Part shown: positions 1 through 11,321 of the stretch, in pieces | Position numbering within the stretch: the stretch's first letter is position 1 | Layout of the letters: each line of letters starts with the position of its first letter | Assembly: GCF_014201735.1 (NCBI RefSeq) | Contig: NZ_JACHFE010000005.1 | Location: 276,760 to 340,759, forward strand | DNA length: 64,000 nucleotides | Direction of reading: 5' to 3' | Source: Marinobacter oulmenensis | GTDB lineage: Bacteria > Pseudomonadota > Gammaproteobacteria > Pseudomonadales > Oleiphilaceae | Program-made: the position numbers and the translations under genes | The notes under the pieces: model-generated | Told to the model about the DNA's origin: nothing | Seen by the model: the letters and a program-made list of their open reading frames with translations, nothing else | Databases searched by the model: none

Positions 1-1041
<1,041 letters not shown>

Positions 1042-1075
1042 CGCCGGGCAGCCGGCTGTCTGAAAAGGACTGTTC

Positions 1076-1849
1076 ATGGACATTCTTACGCTTGTCGGGC
1101 TGTTGGCCGGCATACTCATCGTACTGCTCGCGATGCTGGCGGATGCCACTGTTGCCACCTTCCTGAACCTGCCGGGCCTGGCCATCGTGGTGGGCGGCAC
1201 CTTTGCGGTTACCCTGATCAAGTTCCGGATGGCGTCCGTGGTCAGTGCCTTCAGGCTGGCCTTCAAGGCAACCTTCACCGACCATTTGCCCCGGCCGGCA
1301 GAGCTTATCCGTGAGGTGGCGGTGCTGGCGCGGGTGGTCCGCAAGGAAGGGCTGCTGGGCCTGGAAAACCACGAAACCGGCGACGAATTCCTGCAGAAAG
1401 CCATCAACCTCTGTGTTGACGGCCACCCGCCGGAACTGGTGGAGGAAGCCCTGTGGCAGGAAAGCGACCAGACCGCAGAACGCTACGAAGTGGCCGAGCG
1501 CGTATTCCGCGGTATTGGCGAATCGGCGCCGGCCATCGGCATGCTCGGGACCCTGGTGGGCCTGGTCCAGATGCTGAAAACCCTGGATGATCCCTCCTCT
1601 ATTGGCCCGGCCATGGCCATAGCCCTTTTGACCACCCTGTACGGTTCCTTCATCGCCCAGTTGATCGCCCTGCCCCTGGCCGACAAGCTTCAGCTCAAGG
1701 CGGAGGACGATGCCCGCAATCAGACCCTGATCATCACCTCCATCAAGAGCATCATGCGGGGCGAGAACCCGCGGGTGATGACCGAAATTCTTTCGTCGTA
1801 CGTGACACCGGAACATCGCAACAAGATCGAAGATCAGCAGGAGGCCTGA
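1076..1849 (+). CDS. motA: Flagellar stator protein, MotA/PomA family
   Basis: A 257-residue inner-membrane protein with two N-terminal membrane segments (about 5-25 and 32-50), a large cytoplasmic loop, and two more near 150-205. The opening MDILTLVGLLAGILIVLLAM and the IVVGGTF motif resemble PomA of the sodium-driven Vibrio motor and the shorter MotA-like ExbB family, so sodium coupling is possible but not proven. With MotB it forms the ion channel that turns the flagellar rotor. AAAAGGA precedes the ATG at a good distance. The motB gene follows after 3 bases, so they are one operon. No other flagellar gene is in the window. Confidence 0.93.
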   Translation: MDILTLVGLLAGILIVLLAMLADATVATFLNLPGLAIVVGGTFAVTLIKFRMASVVSAFRLAFKATFTDHLPRPAELIREVAVLARVVRKEGLLGLENHETGDEFLQKAINLCVDGHPPELVEEALWQESDQTAERYEVAERVFRGIGESAPAIGMLGTLVGLVQMLKTLDDPSSIGPAMAIALLTTLYGSFIAQLIALPLADKLQLKAEDDARNQTLIITSIKSIMRGENPRVMTEILSSYVTPEHRNKIEDQQEA

Positions 1850-1852
1850 CGT

Positions 1853-2689
1853 TTGCGGACCTTGCGGGTGGCGAGAAAGAAAAAGCAGAAAAAGGGCAAC
1901 CCGGACTGGATCGTCACCTTTGCCGATCTGGCCACCCTGTTGCTGACCTTTTTCATCCTGCTGTTGTCTTTTTCCAAGATGGATGTCGAAAAATACCGCT
2001 CCATGGCCAATTCCATGGCCATGGCCTTCGGTACCGATAACGTGATCGGCGAAGACATCGGCGGGTCACCGGTGAGCAATGTGACGTCTGATGCGGTCTC
2101 CCTGCCCGAGCCTTCCGAATCCCTGCAGGAACAGCCGGAGTTTATTGACGAGCGCAGTGATGGCTCCGAAGACACTACCCAGATCCCCGGTGGCGTGCTG
2201 GACCTGGCCACGCGCCTGGTACAGGAACTGGAATCGGAAGTGGCGTCAGACGCTCTGCATATCAATTACGACGAGGATCAGGTGGTGATCCGCTTCTCCG
2301 AGGAGGCGACCTTCCCGTCCGGCGAGGCCACCATCAAGCCGGAAATGATCCCGATCATCGAGCGCGTGGTGGATGTGCTCAGTGGCTGCACCGGGGATGT
2401 ACTGGTGTCCGGCCATACGGACGACCGGCCGATCTCCAGCAGTCAGTACCGTTCGAACTGGGATCTGTCGGCAGCGCGGGCGGTATCGGTGGTGCATGAG
2501 CTGGTGCTGAACCGGCAGATACCGGCAGACCGGGTGGTGGCCGCCGGGCGCGCCGAGACCCGTCCCCTGGTCCCGAACACCTCGGCTGAAAACCGGGCCC
2601 AGAACCGTCGGGTGGAGATTGCCATCCGTAATCCCGAGTGTGGTAACGACGTGCCCACCGAGGACCTGCCGGTGGAAATCCTGCCCTGA
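1853..2689 (+). CDS. motB: Flagellar stator protein, MotB/PomB family
   Basis: A 278-residue partner of the preceding stator protein. A basic N-terminus leads to PDWIVTFADLATLLLTFF; the aspartate at residue 25 is the ion-carrying residue of the family. A periplasmic linker and an OmpA-like peptidoglycan-binding domain follow (about 145-260, with SGHTDDRPI and NRRVEIAI). A TTG at 1853 is chosen as start because CAGGAGG lies 8 bases upstream; a GTG at 1868 is the alternative. Only 3 bases separate it from motA, as expected for a stator operon. The acidic stretch at residues 80-105 is the usual variable linker. Confidence 0.92.
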   Translation: MRTLRVARKKKQKKGNPDWIVTFADLATLLLTFFILLLSFSKMDVEKYRSMANSMAMAFGTDNVIGEDIGGSPVSNVTSDAVSLPEPSESLQEQPEFIDERSDGSEDTTQIPGGVLDLATRLVQELESEVASDALHINYDEDQVVIRFSEEATFPSGEATIKPEMIPIIERVVDVLSGCTGDVLVSGHTDDRPISSSQYRSNWDLSAARAVSVVHELVLNRQIPADRVVAAGRAETRPLVPNTSAENRAQNRRVEIAIRNPECGNDVPTEDLPVEILP

Positions 2690-2707
2690 AAAAAGGGGCG
2701 GCGCCCC
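2689..2707 (-). terminator. Rho-independent terminator for the hsp20 gene
   Basis: Read on the minus strand, a GGGGC/GCCCC hairpin with a 3-base loop is followed by six T residues. It lies about 50 bases past the hsp20 stop. The T run covers the end of motB on the opposite strand, so it serves the minus-strand gene. Confidence 0.7.
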
Positions 2708-2755
2708 GGCTGCATGGGATGCCGGAGCCCGCCCATCAGGCCTTGGAGGAAGGGG

Positions 2756-3205
2756 TTACTGAACTTCGACCTCAATTGCTTTGGGTTCTTTCGGCTCGGC
2801 CTTCTGGACCGTCAGGGTCAGCAGGCCGTCCTTGAAGCTGGCTTTCACACTGTTCTCGTCCACGTTGTCGGGCAGTGTGAAGCGCCGCAGGAAGCTGCCG
2901 TAGAAGCGCTCGACACGGTGATGTTTCCTGTCCTGGTTATCTTCCTCAATACTGCGCTCGCCCTGAATGGAGAGCACGCCGTCATGAACGGTGACTTTGA
3001 CATCGTCCTTGTTCATGCCCGGCAGTTCGGCTTCCACCAGGAAGGCCTCTGGTGTTTCCTTGATGTCCACCGCCGGTGACCAGTCACTGCGGCTGAACAG
3101 GTCCTTGCTGTCGCGATCATTGCGGGCAAGGCCGAACATCCGGTTGTAACGGTTCATCAGGTCGTCGAATTCGCTGATTGGATTCCAGCGTGTGATGTTG
3201 CTCAT
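2756..3205 (-). CDS. Small heat-shock protein, Hsp20/alpha-crystallin family
   Basis: A 149-residue cytosolic chaperone that holds unfolding proteins without ATP. The N-terminal MSNITRWNPISEFDDLMNRY is typical of class A bacterial Hsp20. The alpha-crystallin domain covers about 40-140 (WSPAVDIKETPEAFLVEAELPG), with the family ending FKDGLLTLTVQK. A strong GGAGG lies 7 bases before the ATG at 3205. A candidate promoter sits about 120 bases upstream and a T-run terminator downstream, so the gene is probably monocistronic. The long leader could hold heat-responsive structure. Confidence 0.95.
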   Translation of the reverse strand: MSNITRWNPISEFDDLMNRYNRMFGLARNDRDSKDLFSRSDWSPAVDIKETPEAFLVEAELPGMNKDDVKVTVHDGVLSIQGERSIEEDNQDRKHHRVERFYGSFLRRFTLPDNVDENSVKASFKDGLLTLTVQKAEPKEPKAIEVEVQ

Positions 3206-3321
3206 GGGAACTCCTCCTTTTTAACGATAACGAATCTGAGGTTGTCATCAGCTTCGCTCGCGGAACAGCTCCATACCGGTGGCGCCAGCCGGATGGTATC
3301 CGTGAACTTCTGCTATTCACG

Positions 3322-3349
3322 AATGTAGGATCGGCTGGTGCATTTTCAA
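3322..3349 (-). promoter_or_regulatory. Candidate heat-shock or housekeeping promoter of hsp20
   Basis: On the minus strand TTGAAA (3349-3344) and TACATT (3327-3322) are 16 bases apart. The -35 lies within CCCTTGAAA, close to the sigma-32 -35 consensus; the downstream TCCTACATT only loosely resembles the sigma-32 -10. Either sigma factor is possible. It leaves a leader of roughly 110 bases. Confidence 0.45.
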
Positions 3350-3386
3350 GGGCGGGTTTTCGTGGTTTGATCTGAATCAGAGGGGC

Positions 3387-3923
3387 TCACCCCTCTGCCA
3401 GGTATTCATCCTTGAGTTTCACGTAGTTGGCAGCCGTGTAGCGGAAGAAGGTTTTTTCCTTGTCGCTCAGTGCCCGGGCCTGTTTGCAGGGGGAGCCGAC
3501 ATACAGGTAACCGGATTCCAGCCGCTTGCCCGGAGGCACGAGGGTGCCGGCGCCGATGATCACTTCGTCTTCCACCACGGCCCCATCCATGACGGTGCAG
3601 CCCATGCCCACCAGTACCCGGCTGCCGATGGTGCAGCCATGCAGCAGTGCCTTGTGGCCGACGGTGACGTCATCACCAATGGTGAGCGGGTAGCCGCCGG
3701 GGTTGTAGTCGCTGGCATGGGTGATGTGCAGTACCGAGCCATCCTGGATGCTGCAGCGATCACCGATACGGATGCGGTGCATATCACCCCGGATTACCGT
3801 CATCGGCCAGACCGAGCAATCCTCGCCGGTGACAACATCACCGATCACCACCGCGCTGTCGTCCACCCACGAGCGTTCGCCAAATTGTGGTGTGATACCC
3901 TTGTGAGTTCGTACATTCGCCAT
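3387..3923 (-). CDS. Gamma-class carbonic anhydrase family protein (left-handed beta-helix)
   Basis: A 178-residue hexapeptide-repeat protein of the YrdA/CaiE group, forming trimers that bind metal between subunits. The repeated turns run through most of the chain (SVWPMTVIRGDMHRIRIGD, TIGDDVTVGHKALLHGC, IGSRVLVGMGCTVMD). The histidines of VLHITH and VGHKALLHGC are the expected zinc ligands. Many members have weak or untested hydration activity. The frame extends further upstream, but the ATG at 3923 with GAGG 8 bases before it and a normal family N-terminus is chosen. A long palindrome lies directly upstream. Cytosolic; no clear operon partner. Confidence 0.9.
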   Translation of the reverse strand: MANVRTHKGITPQFGERSWVDDSAVVIGDVVTGEDCSVWPMTVIRGDMHRIRIGDRCSIQDGSVLHITHASDYNPGGYPLTIGDDVTVGHKALLHGCTIGSRVLVGMGCTVMDGAVVEDEVIIGAGTLVPPGKRLESGYLYVGSPCKQARALSDKEKTFFRYTAANYVKLKDEYLAEG

Positions 3924-3960
3924 TACATATACCTCAACATTGTACAAATACGGTGCAAGA

Positions 3961-4071
3961 TGCCGGTGGGGGAAGGCTTTCAGAAACACGCTCCTGCGGC
4001 ACATCCTTGTGGCGCTTGGGCTCCGCCATCCCTGGCTCCGCACAGTTTCTGAAAGCCTTCCCCCACCAGCA
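3961..4071. repeat. Long imperfect palindrome between divergent genes
   Basis: Arms 3961-3987 and 4045-4071 are inverted repeats of 27 bases with one mismatch, separated by 57 bases. The spacer contains smaller stems, for example GCCA/TGGC around 4026-4037. The element lies between the divergent gamma-carbonic anhydrase and prlC genes, within about 40-55 bases of both starts. Its design (GC-rich arms, CTCCG-rich centre) suggests a dispersed REP-like element rather than a plain terminator. Confidence 0.75.
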
Positions 4072-4123
4072 CCCGTAGTTTGGTGCAAGCTATCTCATAA
4101 ACGAACTGCTGAGAAGGGCCTTT

Positions 4124-6169
<2,046 letters not shown>

Positions 6170-6184
6170 TTGATATACTGGCAG

Positions 6185-6207
6185 CCGGCCGCCGTTGAGG
6201 CGGCCGG
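6185..6207 (+). other. Stable hairpin between prlC and the zinc-ribbon gene
   Basis: A perfect 9-base stem CCGGCCGCC/GGCGGCCGG with a 5-base loop. No T run follows, so full termination is unlikely; mRNA end protection or partial attenuation are possible. Confidence 0.4.
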
Positions 6208-6229
6208 TATTGCGATCTGGAGTTGAATT

Positions 6230-6484
6230 ATGGCAAGTCCGAAACGCTTCATCGCCGGCGCTGTCTGCCCACGCTGCGCCGAGATGGACAAAATCATGAT
6301 GTTCACCGATGACAACGACGAGCAGATACGCGAGTGCGTGGCCTGTGGCTTCACTGATGCCATGTCGGATCAGGAGCAGCCGGCGAATCCCGAACTGGAA
6401 ACGCGGGTGAACCAGCGCGATAACAAGGACGACCACACGGTCAAGCAGGTGGTGTTCTTCAAGGCATCGGCGGACGATGACTGA
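6230..6484 (+). CDS. yheV: YheV-like small zinc-ribbon protein
   Basis: An 84-residue protein with two CxxC pairs (VCPRC near residue 13 and ECVACGF near 36) forming a predicted zinc ribbon, and an acidic C-terminus. It matches the YheV/DUF2387 family of putative metal-binding proteins, whose function is not established. Its place directly after prlC is conserved in pseudomonads as far as I recall. The ATG at 6230 follows CTGGAG. Its stop lies 3 bases before the next start, so it may be cotranscribed with the regulator that follows. Confidence 0.85.
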   Translation: MASPKRFIAGAVCPRCAEMDKIMMFTDDNDEQIRECVACGFTDAMSDQEQPANPELETRVNQRDNKDDHTVKQVVFFKASADDD

Positions 6485-6487
6485 GCA

Positions 6488-7897
6488 TTGACGGACGGGC
6501 TCCATCGTTACCGTGCCCTGGAGCAATGGCTGCTCAAGGGGATCTCTGAAGGCCGGTGGCCGGTGCATGGGCGGTTGCCGTCCATCCGTGAGCTTTGTGC
6601 CCGACGCGGCCTGTCCAAAGCGACGGTGCAACATGCTCTGCGACGGCTTGAAGCCCGGGGTCTGGTAGAGGCTCGTCCCAAGGCTGGTTACTTTGTGGCC
6701 CGGTTGCCGGAGTCCCTTTCTCCTCCCAGCCTCAAAGCCCGACTGGATGCACCGCGGCCGGTTACCATAAGCAGTCTGCTGTTGGACATCATGGCGCGCA
6801 ACGGGGCGTTTGACCTGAGACCGGCCCTGGCAACGGGCGATGCCCCGTCCGGCATTACGGCGCTCAACCGGGCTATAGGCCGGGCGCTTCGCCGCCAGCG
6901 CCGTTCCAGTTACCAGTATTACGATGAACCGGCAGGCGACCCGGGGTTCCGTGAACAGCTGGCACTGCGCTACGCCCGTCGTGGTTGGCCGGTCACCGTG
7001 GACGAACTCTGTGTCACCTCCGGATGCCAGCATGCGCTATTCCTTGCCCTGATGGCCTGTTGTAGTGCCGGTGATGTGGTAGCGGTAGAGACTCCGGGTT
7101 TTTACGGTGTGCTTCAGTTGCTGCAGCAACTGAACCTTAAGGTGATCGAAATACCGGCCAGTTCCGGGACCGGTATGGATATGGACGCGCTGGAACAGGC
7201 GTTGAGGCGCTGGGACATCCGGGCATGCGTGGTTTCCCCGGCGTTTGCCACGCCCGGCGGCGCACTGATGCCGGACCGGGCTCGGGACCGGCTGATGGCA
7301 TTGGCGGAGACCCATAACCTGGCCATCATTGAGGATGACATCTACGCCGAAACCGGGTTTGATCAGGTGCCGGACCCGCTCAAGGCCAGAGATGTCAGCG
7401 CCCGGGTTATCCACTGCAGTTCTTTCTCCAAGGTGTTGTCCCGTGACCTGCGTCTGGGCTGGATTGCCGGCGGGCGCTGGCATGATCGCATCCTGCATCT
7501 GAAAATGGTCACGCAACTGGCCAGCAGCCGGTATTTGCAGCAGGGCGTGGCGGATTATATGAGCGAAGGTGCTCTGAATGCCCACCTGCGCCGGGAACGT
7601 ATCCGTCTGCGGGAACAGCGGGATCAGCTTCTGGATGAGATTCACCAGTGGCCGGGCGCTTTGCGGGTCACCGTCCCTGTGGGTGGCCTGGCGCTCTGGC
7701 TGGAGTTGCCGGAGATCTGTGACACCTTGGCGGCCTATCAGGATGCACTCAAAGCGAACATTGTGATCACGCCGGGCCCGCTGTTTTCAGCCTCGGGCGA
7801 TTACGCCAATGGCCTGCGTTTGAGTTTTGCCCATCCCTGGAATGAGCATCGGCGGGAGGCCCTTGGCCAGTTACCCGGCCTACTCGGTCTTTCGTGA
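6488..7897 (+). CDS. MocR-type regulator (GntR winged helix fused to PLP aminotransferase fold)
   Basis: A 469-residue fusion protein. Residues 1-70 form a GntR-type winged helix (PSIRELCARRGLSKATVQHA, LEARGLVEARPKAGYFVA). Residues 100-465 have the fold-type I aminotransferase form; Lys315 in SSFSKVLSRDLR is the predicted PLP-binding lysine. Such proteins sense PLP-linked metabolites and control amino-acid or vitamin genes; the target is not known here. An in-frame TGA two codons upstream forces the start to the TTG at 6488 or later, and the ribosome site is weak, so translation may depend on the upstream gene. Unlike most mocR genes it is not divergent from a target. Confidence 0.88.
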   Translation: MTDGLHRYRALEQWLLKGISEGRWPVHGRLPSIRELCARRGLSKATVQHALRRLEARGLVEARPKAGYFVARLPESLSPPSLKARLDAPRPVTISSLLLDIMARNGAFDLRPALATGDAPSGITALNRAIGRALRRQRRSSYQYYDEPAGDPGFREQLALRYARRGWPVTVDELCVTSGCQHALFLALMACCSAGDVVAVETPGFYGVLQLLQQLNLKVIEIPASSGTGMDMDALEQALRRWDIRACVVSPAFATPGGALMPDRARDRLMALAETHNLAIIEDDIYAETGFDQVPDPLKARDVSARVIHCSSFSKVLSRDLRLGWIAGGRWHDRILHLKMVTQLASSRYLQQGVADYMSEGALNAHLRRERIRLREQRDQLLDEIHQWPGALRVTVPVGGLALWLELPEICDTLAAYQDALKANIVITPGPLFSASGDYANGLRLSFAHPWNEHRREALGQLPGLLGLS

Positions 7898-7994
7898 GTC
7901 TGATCTGTCCCTATCGAAAATAAAAAATGTGAGCCTGCACCGATCACCATCGCCGCCCTAGCCTGTCGGAAAGCAACCGATATGAGAATGAACG

Positions 7995-9380
7995 ATGGGC
8001 GAGCAGATACCACTTCACACCGTTACACCGGACCGGAGCCGGTTCACGGACAGCGGAAAAATTCAGACCCGTAGCTTCACCGGTTACTTCCGGCGCTTGC
8101 GCATCATCGGGTGTTCGGTCCTGTTTTTACTGTTTTTTGGCACCGTCTGGCTCAGTTGGGGTGGCCGTCAGGCAGTGCTCTGGGACCTGTCGACCCGCCA
8201 GTTCCATATCTTCGGTAGTACGTTCTGGCCGGAGGATCTGGTGCTGCTTTCGGCGATTCTCATCATTTGTGCCTTTGGGCTGTTTTTCGTGACCGTGCTG
8301 GCTGGCCGGGTATGGTGCGGCTATGCCTGCCCGCAGAGTGTCTGGACCTGGGTTTTTCTCTGGGTTGAGAAAGTGACCGAGGGTGACCGCCACCAGCGTC
8401 TGCGCCTGGACAACGCCCCAATGACCCGGCACAAATTTCTCAGGCGCGCCCGAAAGCACGCGTTGTGGCTGCTCATCAGTCTGGCCACCGGAATCACCTT
8501 TGTGGGGTATTTCACGCCGATCCGTGAACTGGCCCAGGACATGGCCACTCTGCAGGTTGGTGGCATGGCCCTGTTCTGGGTGTTCTTCTTCACTCTGGCC
8601 ACTTACCTCAATGCCGGCTGGTTGCGGGAGAAAGTCTGCCTCCATATGTGCCCCTACGGTCGTTTCCAGTCGTCCATGCTGGACGAGGATTCACTGTTGA
8701 TTACATACGATGTGGCGCGGGGTGAACCCCGAGGGGCTCGGAAGAAAGAGGCGGATTACCGTTCACAGGGCCTGGGTGATTGCATTGACTGTCAGATGTG
8801 CGTGCAGGTTTGTCCTACGGGTATCGATATTCGCGATGGGTTGCAGATGGAATGCATTGGCTGTGCGGCATGCATCGATGCTTGTGATTCCATCATGGAC
8901 AGGATGGGTTACGACAGAGGCCTGATTCGCTATACCAGTGAGCGCGCGTTGAAAGGCGGTCGCCCGAGGATCCTGCGACCGAAACTGCTGGGTTACGCGG
9001 CCTTGCTGCTGGTGATGATTGGCGCCTTTGGCTGGGGCCTTGTCTCACGCCCACTGCTGACCCTTGATGTCTCGAAGGACCGGGGCCTGTACCGATACAC
9101 CGCGGGCGGAGATGTCGAGAACAGCTATGTGCTTACTGTGCGCAACAAGGAACGGTCACCAAGAACCTATCATTTGCAGGTGGCGGGGCTTGAAGGGGCG
9201 CAGTTGAACCGGTCGGTCTCCGGTCAGGTACCAGGCGGAAAGGCTGTCGATATTCCGGTCGCTATCTCAATGGACGCCAGGGATCTGAAGCAGCCGAGCA
9301 ACCCGGTGGAGTTTCGCCTGGTCTTTGATCATGGCGTGACGGTGAGCGAAAGCAGTCAGTTCACCGCTGCGGTGCGTTGA
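7995..9380 (+). CDS. ccoG: Cytochrome oxidase accessory protein CcoG (RdxA/FixG family)
   Basis: A 461-residue membrane iron-sulphur protein. Membrane segments lie near 35-55, 82-104, 155-175, 192-215 and 333-355. Cysteine groups are VWCGYACPQ near 105, LHMCPYGRF near 218, and two ferredoxin motifs CIDCQMCVQVCP and CIGCAACIDACD near 265-300. A FixG-type C-terminal Ig-like domain follows. CcoG reduces copper for insertion into cbb3 oxidase, and normally sits with ccoNOPQ or ccoHIS. Neither is here, so this is an isolated copy 97 bases after a MocR gene. I saw no FNR-type box upstream. Confidence 0.94.
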   Translation: MGEQIPLHTVTPDRSRFTDSGKIQTRSFTGYFRRLRIIGCSVLFLLFFGTVWLSWGGRQAVLWDLSTRQFHIFGSTFWPEDLVLLSAILIICAFGLFFVTVLAGRVWCGYACPQSVWTWVFLWVEKVTEGDRHQRLRLDNAPMTRHKFLRRARKHALWLLISLATGITFVGYFTPIRELAQDMATLQVGGMALFWVFFFTLATYLNAGWLREKVCLHMCPYGRFQSSMLDEDSLLITYDVARGEPRGARKKEADYRSQGLGDCIDCQMCVQVCPTGIDIRDGLQMECIGCAACIDACDSIMDRMGYDRGLIRYTSERALKGGRPRILRPKLLGYAALLLVMIGAFGWGLVSRPLLTLDVSKDRGLYRYTAGGDVENSYVLTVRNKERSPRTYHLQVAGLEGAQLNRSVSGQVPGGKAVDIPVAISMDARDLKQPSNPVEFRLVFDHGVTVSESSQFTAAVR

Positions 9381-9382
9381 AT

Positions 9383-9425
9383 CCCGGGGACGCCAGGAGG
9401 TCTTTCCTGACCTGGAGTCCCCGGG
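9383..9425. terminator. Hairpin between convergent ccoG and antiporter genes
   Basis: CCCGGGGAC (9383-9391) and GTCCCCGGG (9417-9425) form a 9-base stem extended by an inner GGTC/GACC stem. It lies between two converging genes and may serve both. No T run is present on either side, so intrinsic termination would be inefficient. Confidence 0.5.
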
Positions 9426-9432
9426 GTTGGTA

Positions 9433-10755
9433 TCAGAGCACCATCGCCGCCAGCCAGCCGAACGCCAGCAGGGGCAGGTTGTAGTGCAGGAAGGTGGGTA
9501 CCACGGTATCCCAGATGTGGTTGTGCTGGCCGTCCACGTTCAGGCCGGCGGTCGGGCCGAGGGTGGAGTCGGAAGCCGGTGAACCGGCATCCCCCAGGGC
9601 ACCGGCGGTGCCAACCAGGGCCAGGATGGCCAAGGGGCTGAAGCCCAGTTCCATGGCCAGGGGCACATACAGCGCCGCAATGATCGGGATGGTGGAGAAC
9701 GACGAGCCGATGCCCATGGTGATCAGCAGGCCCACCACCAGCATCAGCAGTGCCGCCATGGCCTTGTTGTCGCCGATGGCCGCTACGGAGCCTTCCACCA
9801 GGCTGGCGATGTCACCGGTCTCCCGCATGACTTCGGCAAAGCCGTTGGCGGCGATCATGATGAAGCCGATCATCGCCAGCATCTTCATGCCTTCGGTAAA
9901 CAGGTCATCGGCTTCTTTCCATTTCACCACGCCGGAAATGTTGAACAGCACGAAGCCGGCCAGGGCACCCAGAATCATGGAGCCGAGCCAGAGCTGGACC
10001 ACGAACGCCACGATAATGGCGGCGATGGCCATGAACAGGGTTTTCGAGTTGTATTTCACGTCCACGCGCTCGGTTTGCTCAATGCGCTCCAGGTCGTAGC
10101 TGCGGCCACCCCGGTAGCTGAAGAACACCGCAATCAACAGGCCAATGAGCATGCCCAGGGCCGGTAGCGCCATGGCAGCCATGACGTTCAGGTTCTCCGG
10201 GTTGATGCCGTTGTCTTGCACGTTGGCCAGCAGGATCTCGTTCAGGTAGATGCCGCCAAAGCCGACCGGCAGGAACATGTACGGTGTGATCAGGCCGAAG
10301 GTCAGCACGCAGGCGACCAGGCGGCGGTCCATATTCAGCTTCGCCATGACGTACAGCAGGGGCGGCACCACCAGTGGAATAAAGGCGATGTGGATCGGCA
10401 GGATGTTCTGTGAGGACACGGCAATGGCCAGCAGTAAGCCGATGATCGCAAAACGGATGCCTTTGCCGGCACTGTTCTCACCCTGGCGTCCGACCATGGT
10501 CAGCGCCTTGTCGGCCAGGGCGTGGGCCAGGCCGGATTTTCCGATGGCAACGGCGAAAGCGCCCAGGGTGGCGTAGGACAGGGCTACGGTGGCACCGCCG
10601 CCGAGACCGGTGTTGAAGGCGTTGATGGTGTCGTCAAGGGACATGCCGGCCACCAGGCCGCCGGATATGGCGCCCACGATCAGCGCGACGACAACATGGA
10701 TGCGGCACAGGCTCAGAACGAGCATGATCAGTACCGCGGCAACTACGGCATTCAT
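9433..10755 (-). CDS. Na+/H+ antiporter family membrane protein (NhaC/YuiF-like)
   Basis: A 440-residue polytopic protein with about eleven hydrophobic segments and few charged residues. It begins [20 protein letters not shown] and contains [20 protein letters not shown] and [20 protein letters not shown], features of the Na_H_antiporter superfamily that includes YuiF. Members are annotated both as sodium/proton antiporters and as amino-acid transporters, so the substrate is open. It is the downstream gene of a possible two-gene run with doxX, 107 bases away with a hairpin between. The ATG at 10755 is chosen as the first start. Confidence 0.82.
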   Translation of the reverse strand: MNAVVAAVLIMLVLSLCRIHVVVALIVGAISGGLVAGMSLDDTINAFNTGLGGGATVALSYATLGAFAVAIGKSGLAHALADKALTMVGRQGENSAGKGIRFAIIGLLLAIAVSSQNILPIHIAFIPLVVPPLLYVMAKLNMDRRLVACVLTFGLITPYMFLPVGFGGIYLNEILLANVQDNGINPENLNVMAAMALPALGMLIGLLIAVFFSYRGGRSYDLERIEQTERVDVKYNSKTLFMAIAAIIVAFVVQLWLGSMILGALAGFVLFNISGVVKWKEADDLFTEGMKMLAMIGFIMIAANGFAEVMRETGDIASLVEGSVAAIGDNKAMAALLMLVVGLLITMGIGSSFSTIPIIAALYVPLAMELGFSPLAILALVGTAGALGDAGSPASDSTLGPTAGLNVDGQHNHIWDTVVPTFLHYNLPLLAFGWLAAMVL

Positions 10756-10785
10756 GGCAGACTCCGGACAGGAATTGTGGATTTA

Positions 10786-10806
10786 CCGGCGCTTTTGGGG
10801 CGCCGG
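10786..10806 (-). other. GC-rich hairpin between doxX and the antiporter gene
   Basis: CCGGCGC (10786-10792) and GCGCCGG (10800-10806) form a 7-base stem with a 7-base loop. No T run follows on the minus strand. It may separate the two genes partly. Confidence 0.4.
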
Positions 10807-10862
10807 CAGTCAGAAAAGTGCGCTAATTTGCAGGAAATGCCCTGCGTAGTCAAAGCGACAGG

Positions 10863-11249
10863 TCAATTCTTGAGCTTGTACTTACCCGGACCGAGGAATA
10901 CCAGGGCAATGGCGTTCAGCAGGAAGAACAGCTGCAGTTCCAGGGCCAGCCCGCCATGGCTGTTGAGTGCCAGCAGTTCGTGGGTGTGGGCCAGGACGAT
11001 GGCGACAATCATGTTCAGCGCAATCAGCAGGGCGCCGATCCGGGTCTGGTAGCCGAGGATCACCATCAGCGGAGCCAGCACCTCGCCAATGTACACGCCC
11101 CAGGCCAGCACGGCCGGCAGGTTGTGACTGACCAGCAGGCTTTCGATAAAGCCCACACCATTGAGAATCTTGGCAACGCCATGGAACAGCAGCAGGCCAC
11201 CGAGGGTCAGGCGGATTAGGAGTTTTCCGAGGTCGGCATTATCGAGCAC
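10863..11249 (-). CDS. DoxX family membrane protein
   Basis: A 128-residue inner-membrane protein with four hydrophobic segments (about 10-28, 45-65, 72-90, 103-122). The N-terminal LIRLTLGGLLLFHGVAKI and later GEVLAPLMVILGYQTRIGALL are typical of the DoxX/YphA group. Family members take part in redox and thiol balance in some bacteria, but the function here is unknown. It may be transcribed with the antiporter gene downstream. Confidence 0.85.
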   Translation of the reverse strand: MLDNADLGKLLIRLTLGGLLLFHGVAKILNGVGFIESLLVSHNLPAVLAWGVYIGEVLAPLMVILGYQTRIGALLIALNMIVAIVLAHTHELLALNSHGGLALELQLFFLLNAIALVFLGPGKYKLKN

Positions 11250-11321
11250 GTTGTCATCTCCGTGGTTGAGTTCTGAATGCCACGAAGAATACTGGTTTTC
11301 CGGAGAAGATTCAGTGATCTG

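Noticed and set aside
6185..6207. Hairpin after prlC as a full rho-independent terminator
   Set aside because: It lacks a T run and the next gene follows closely; kept only as a hairpin.
7898..7994. FNR/Anr box before ccoG
   Set aside because: No TTGAT-N4-ATCAA-like dyad was found in the gap.
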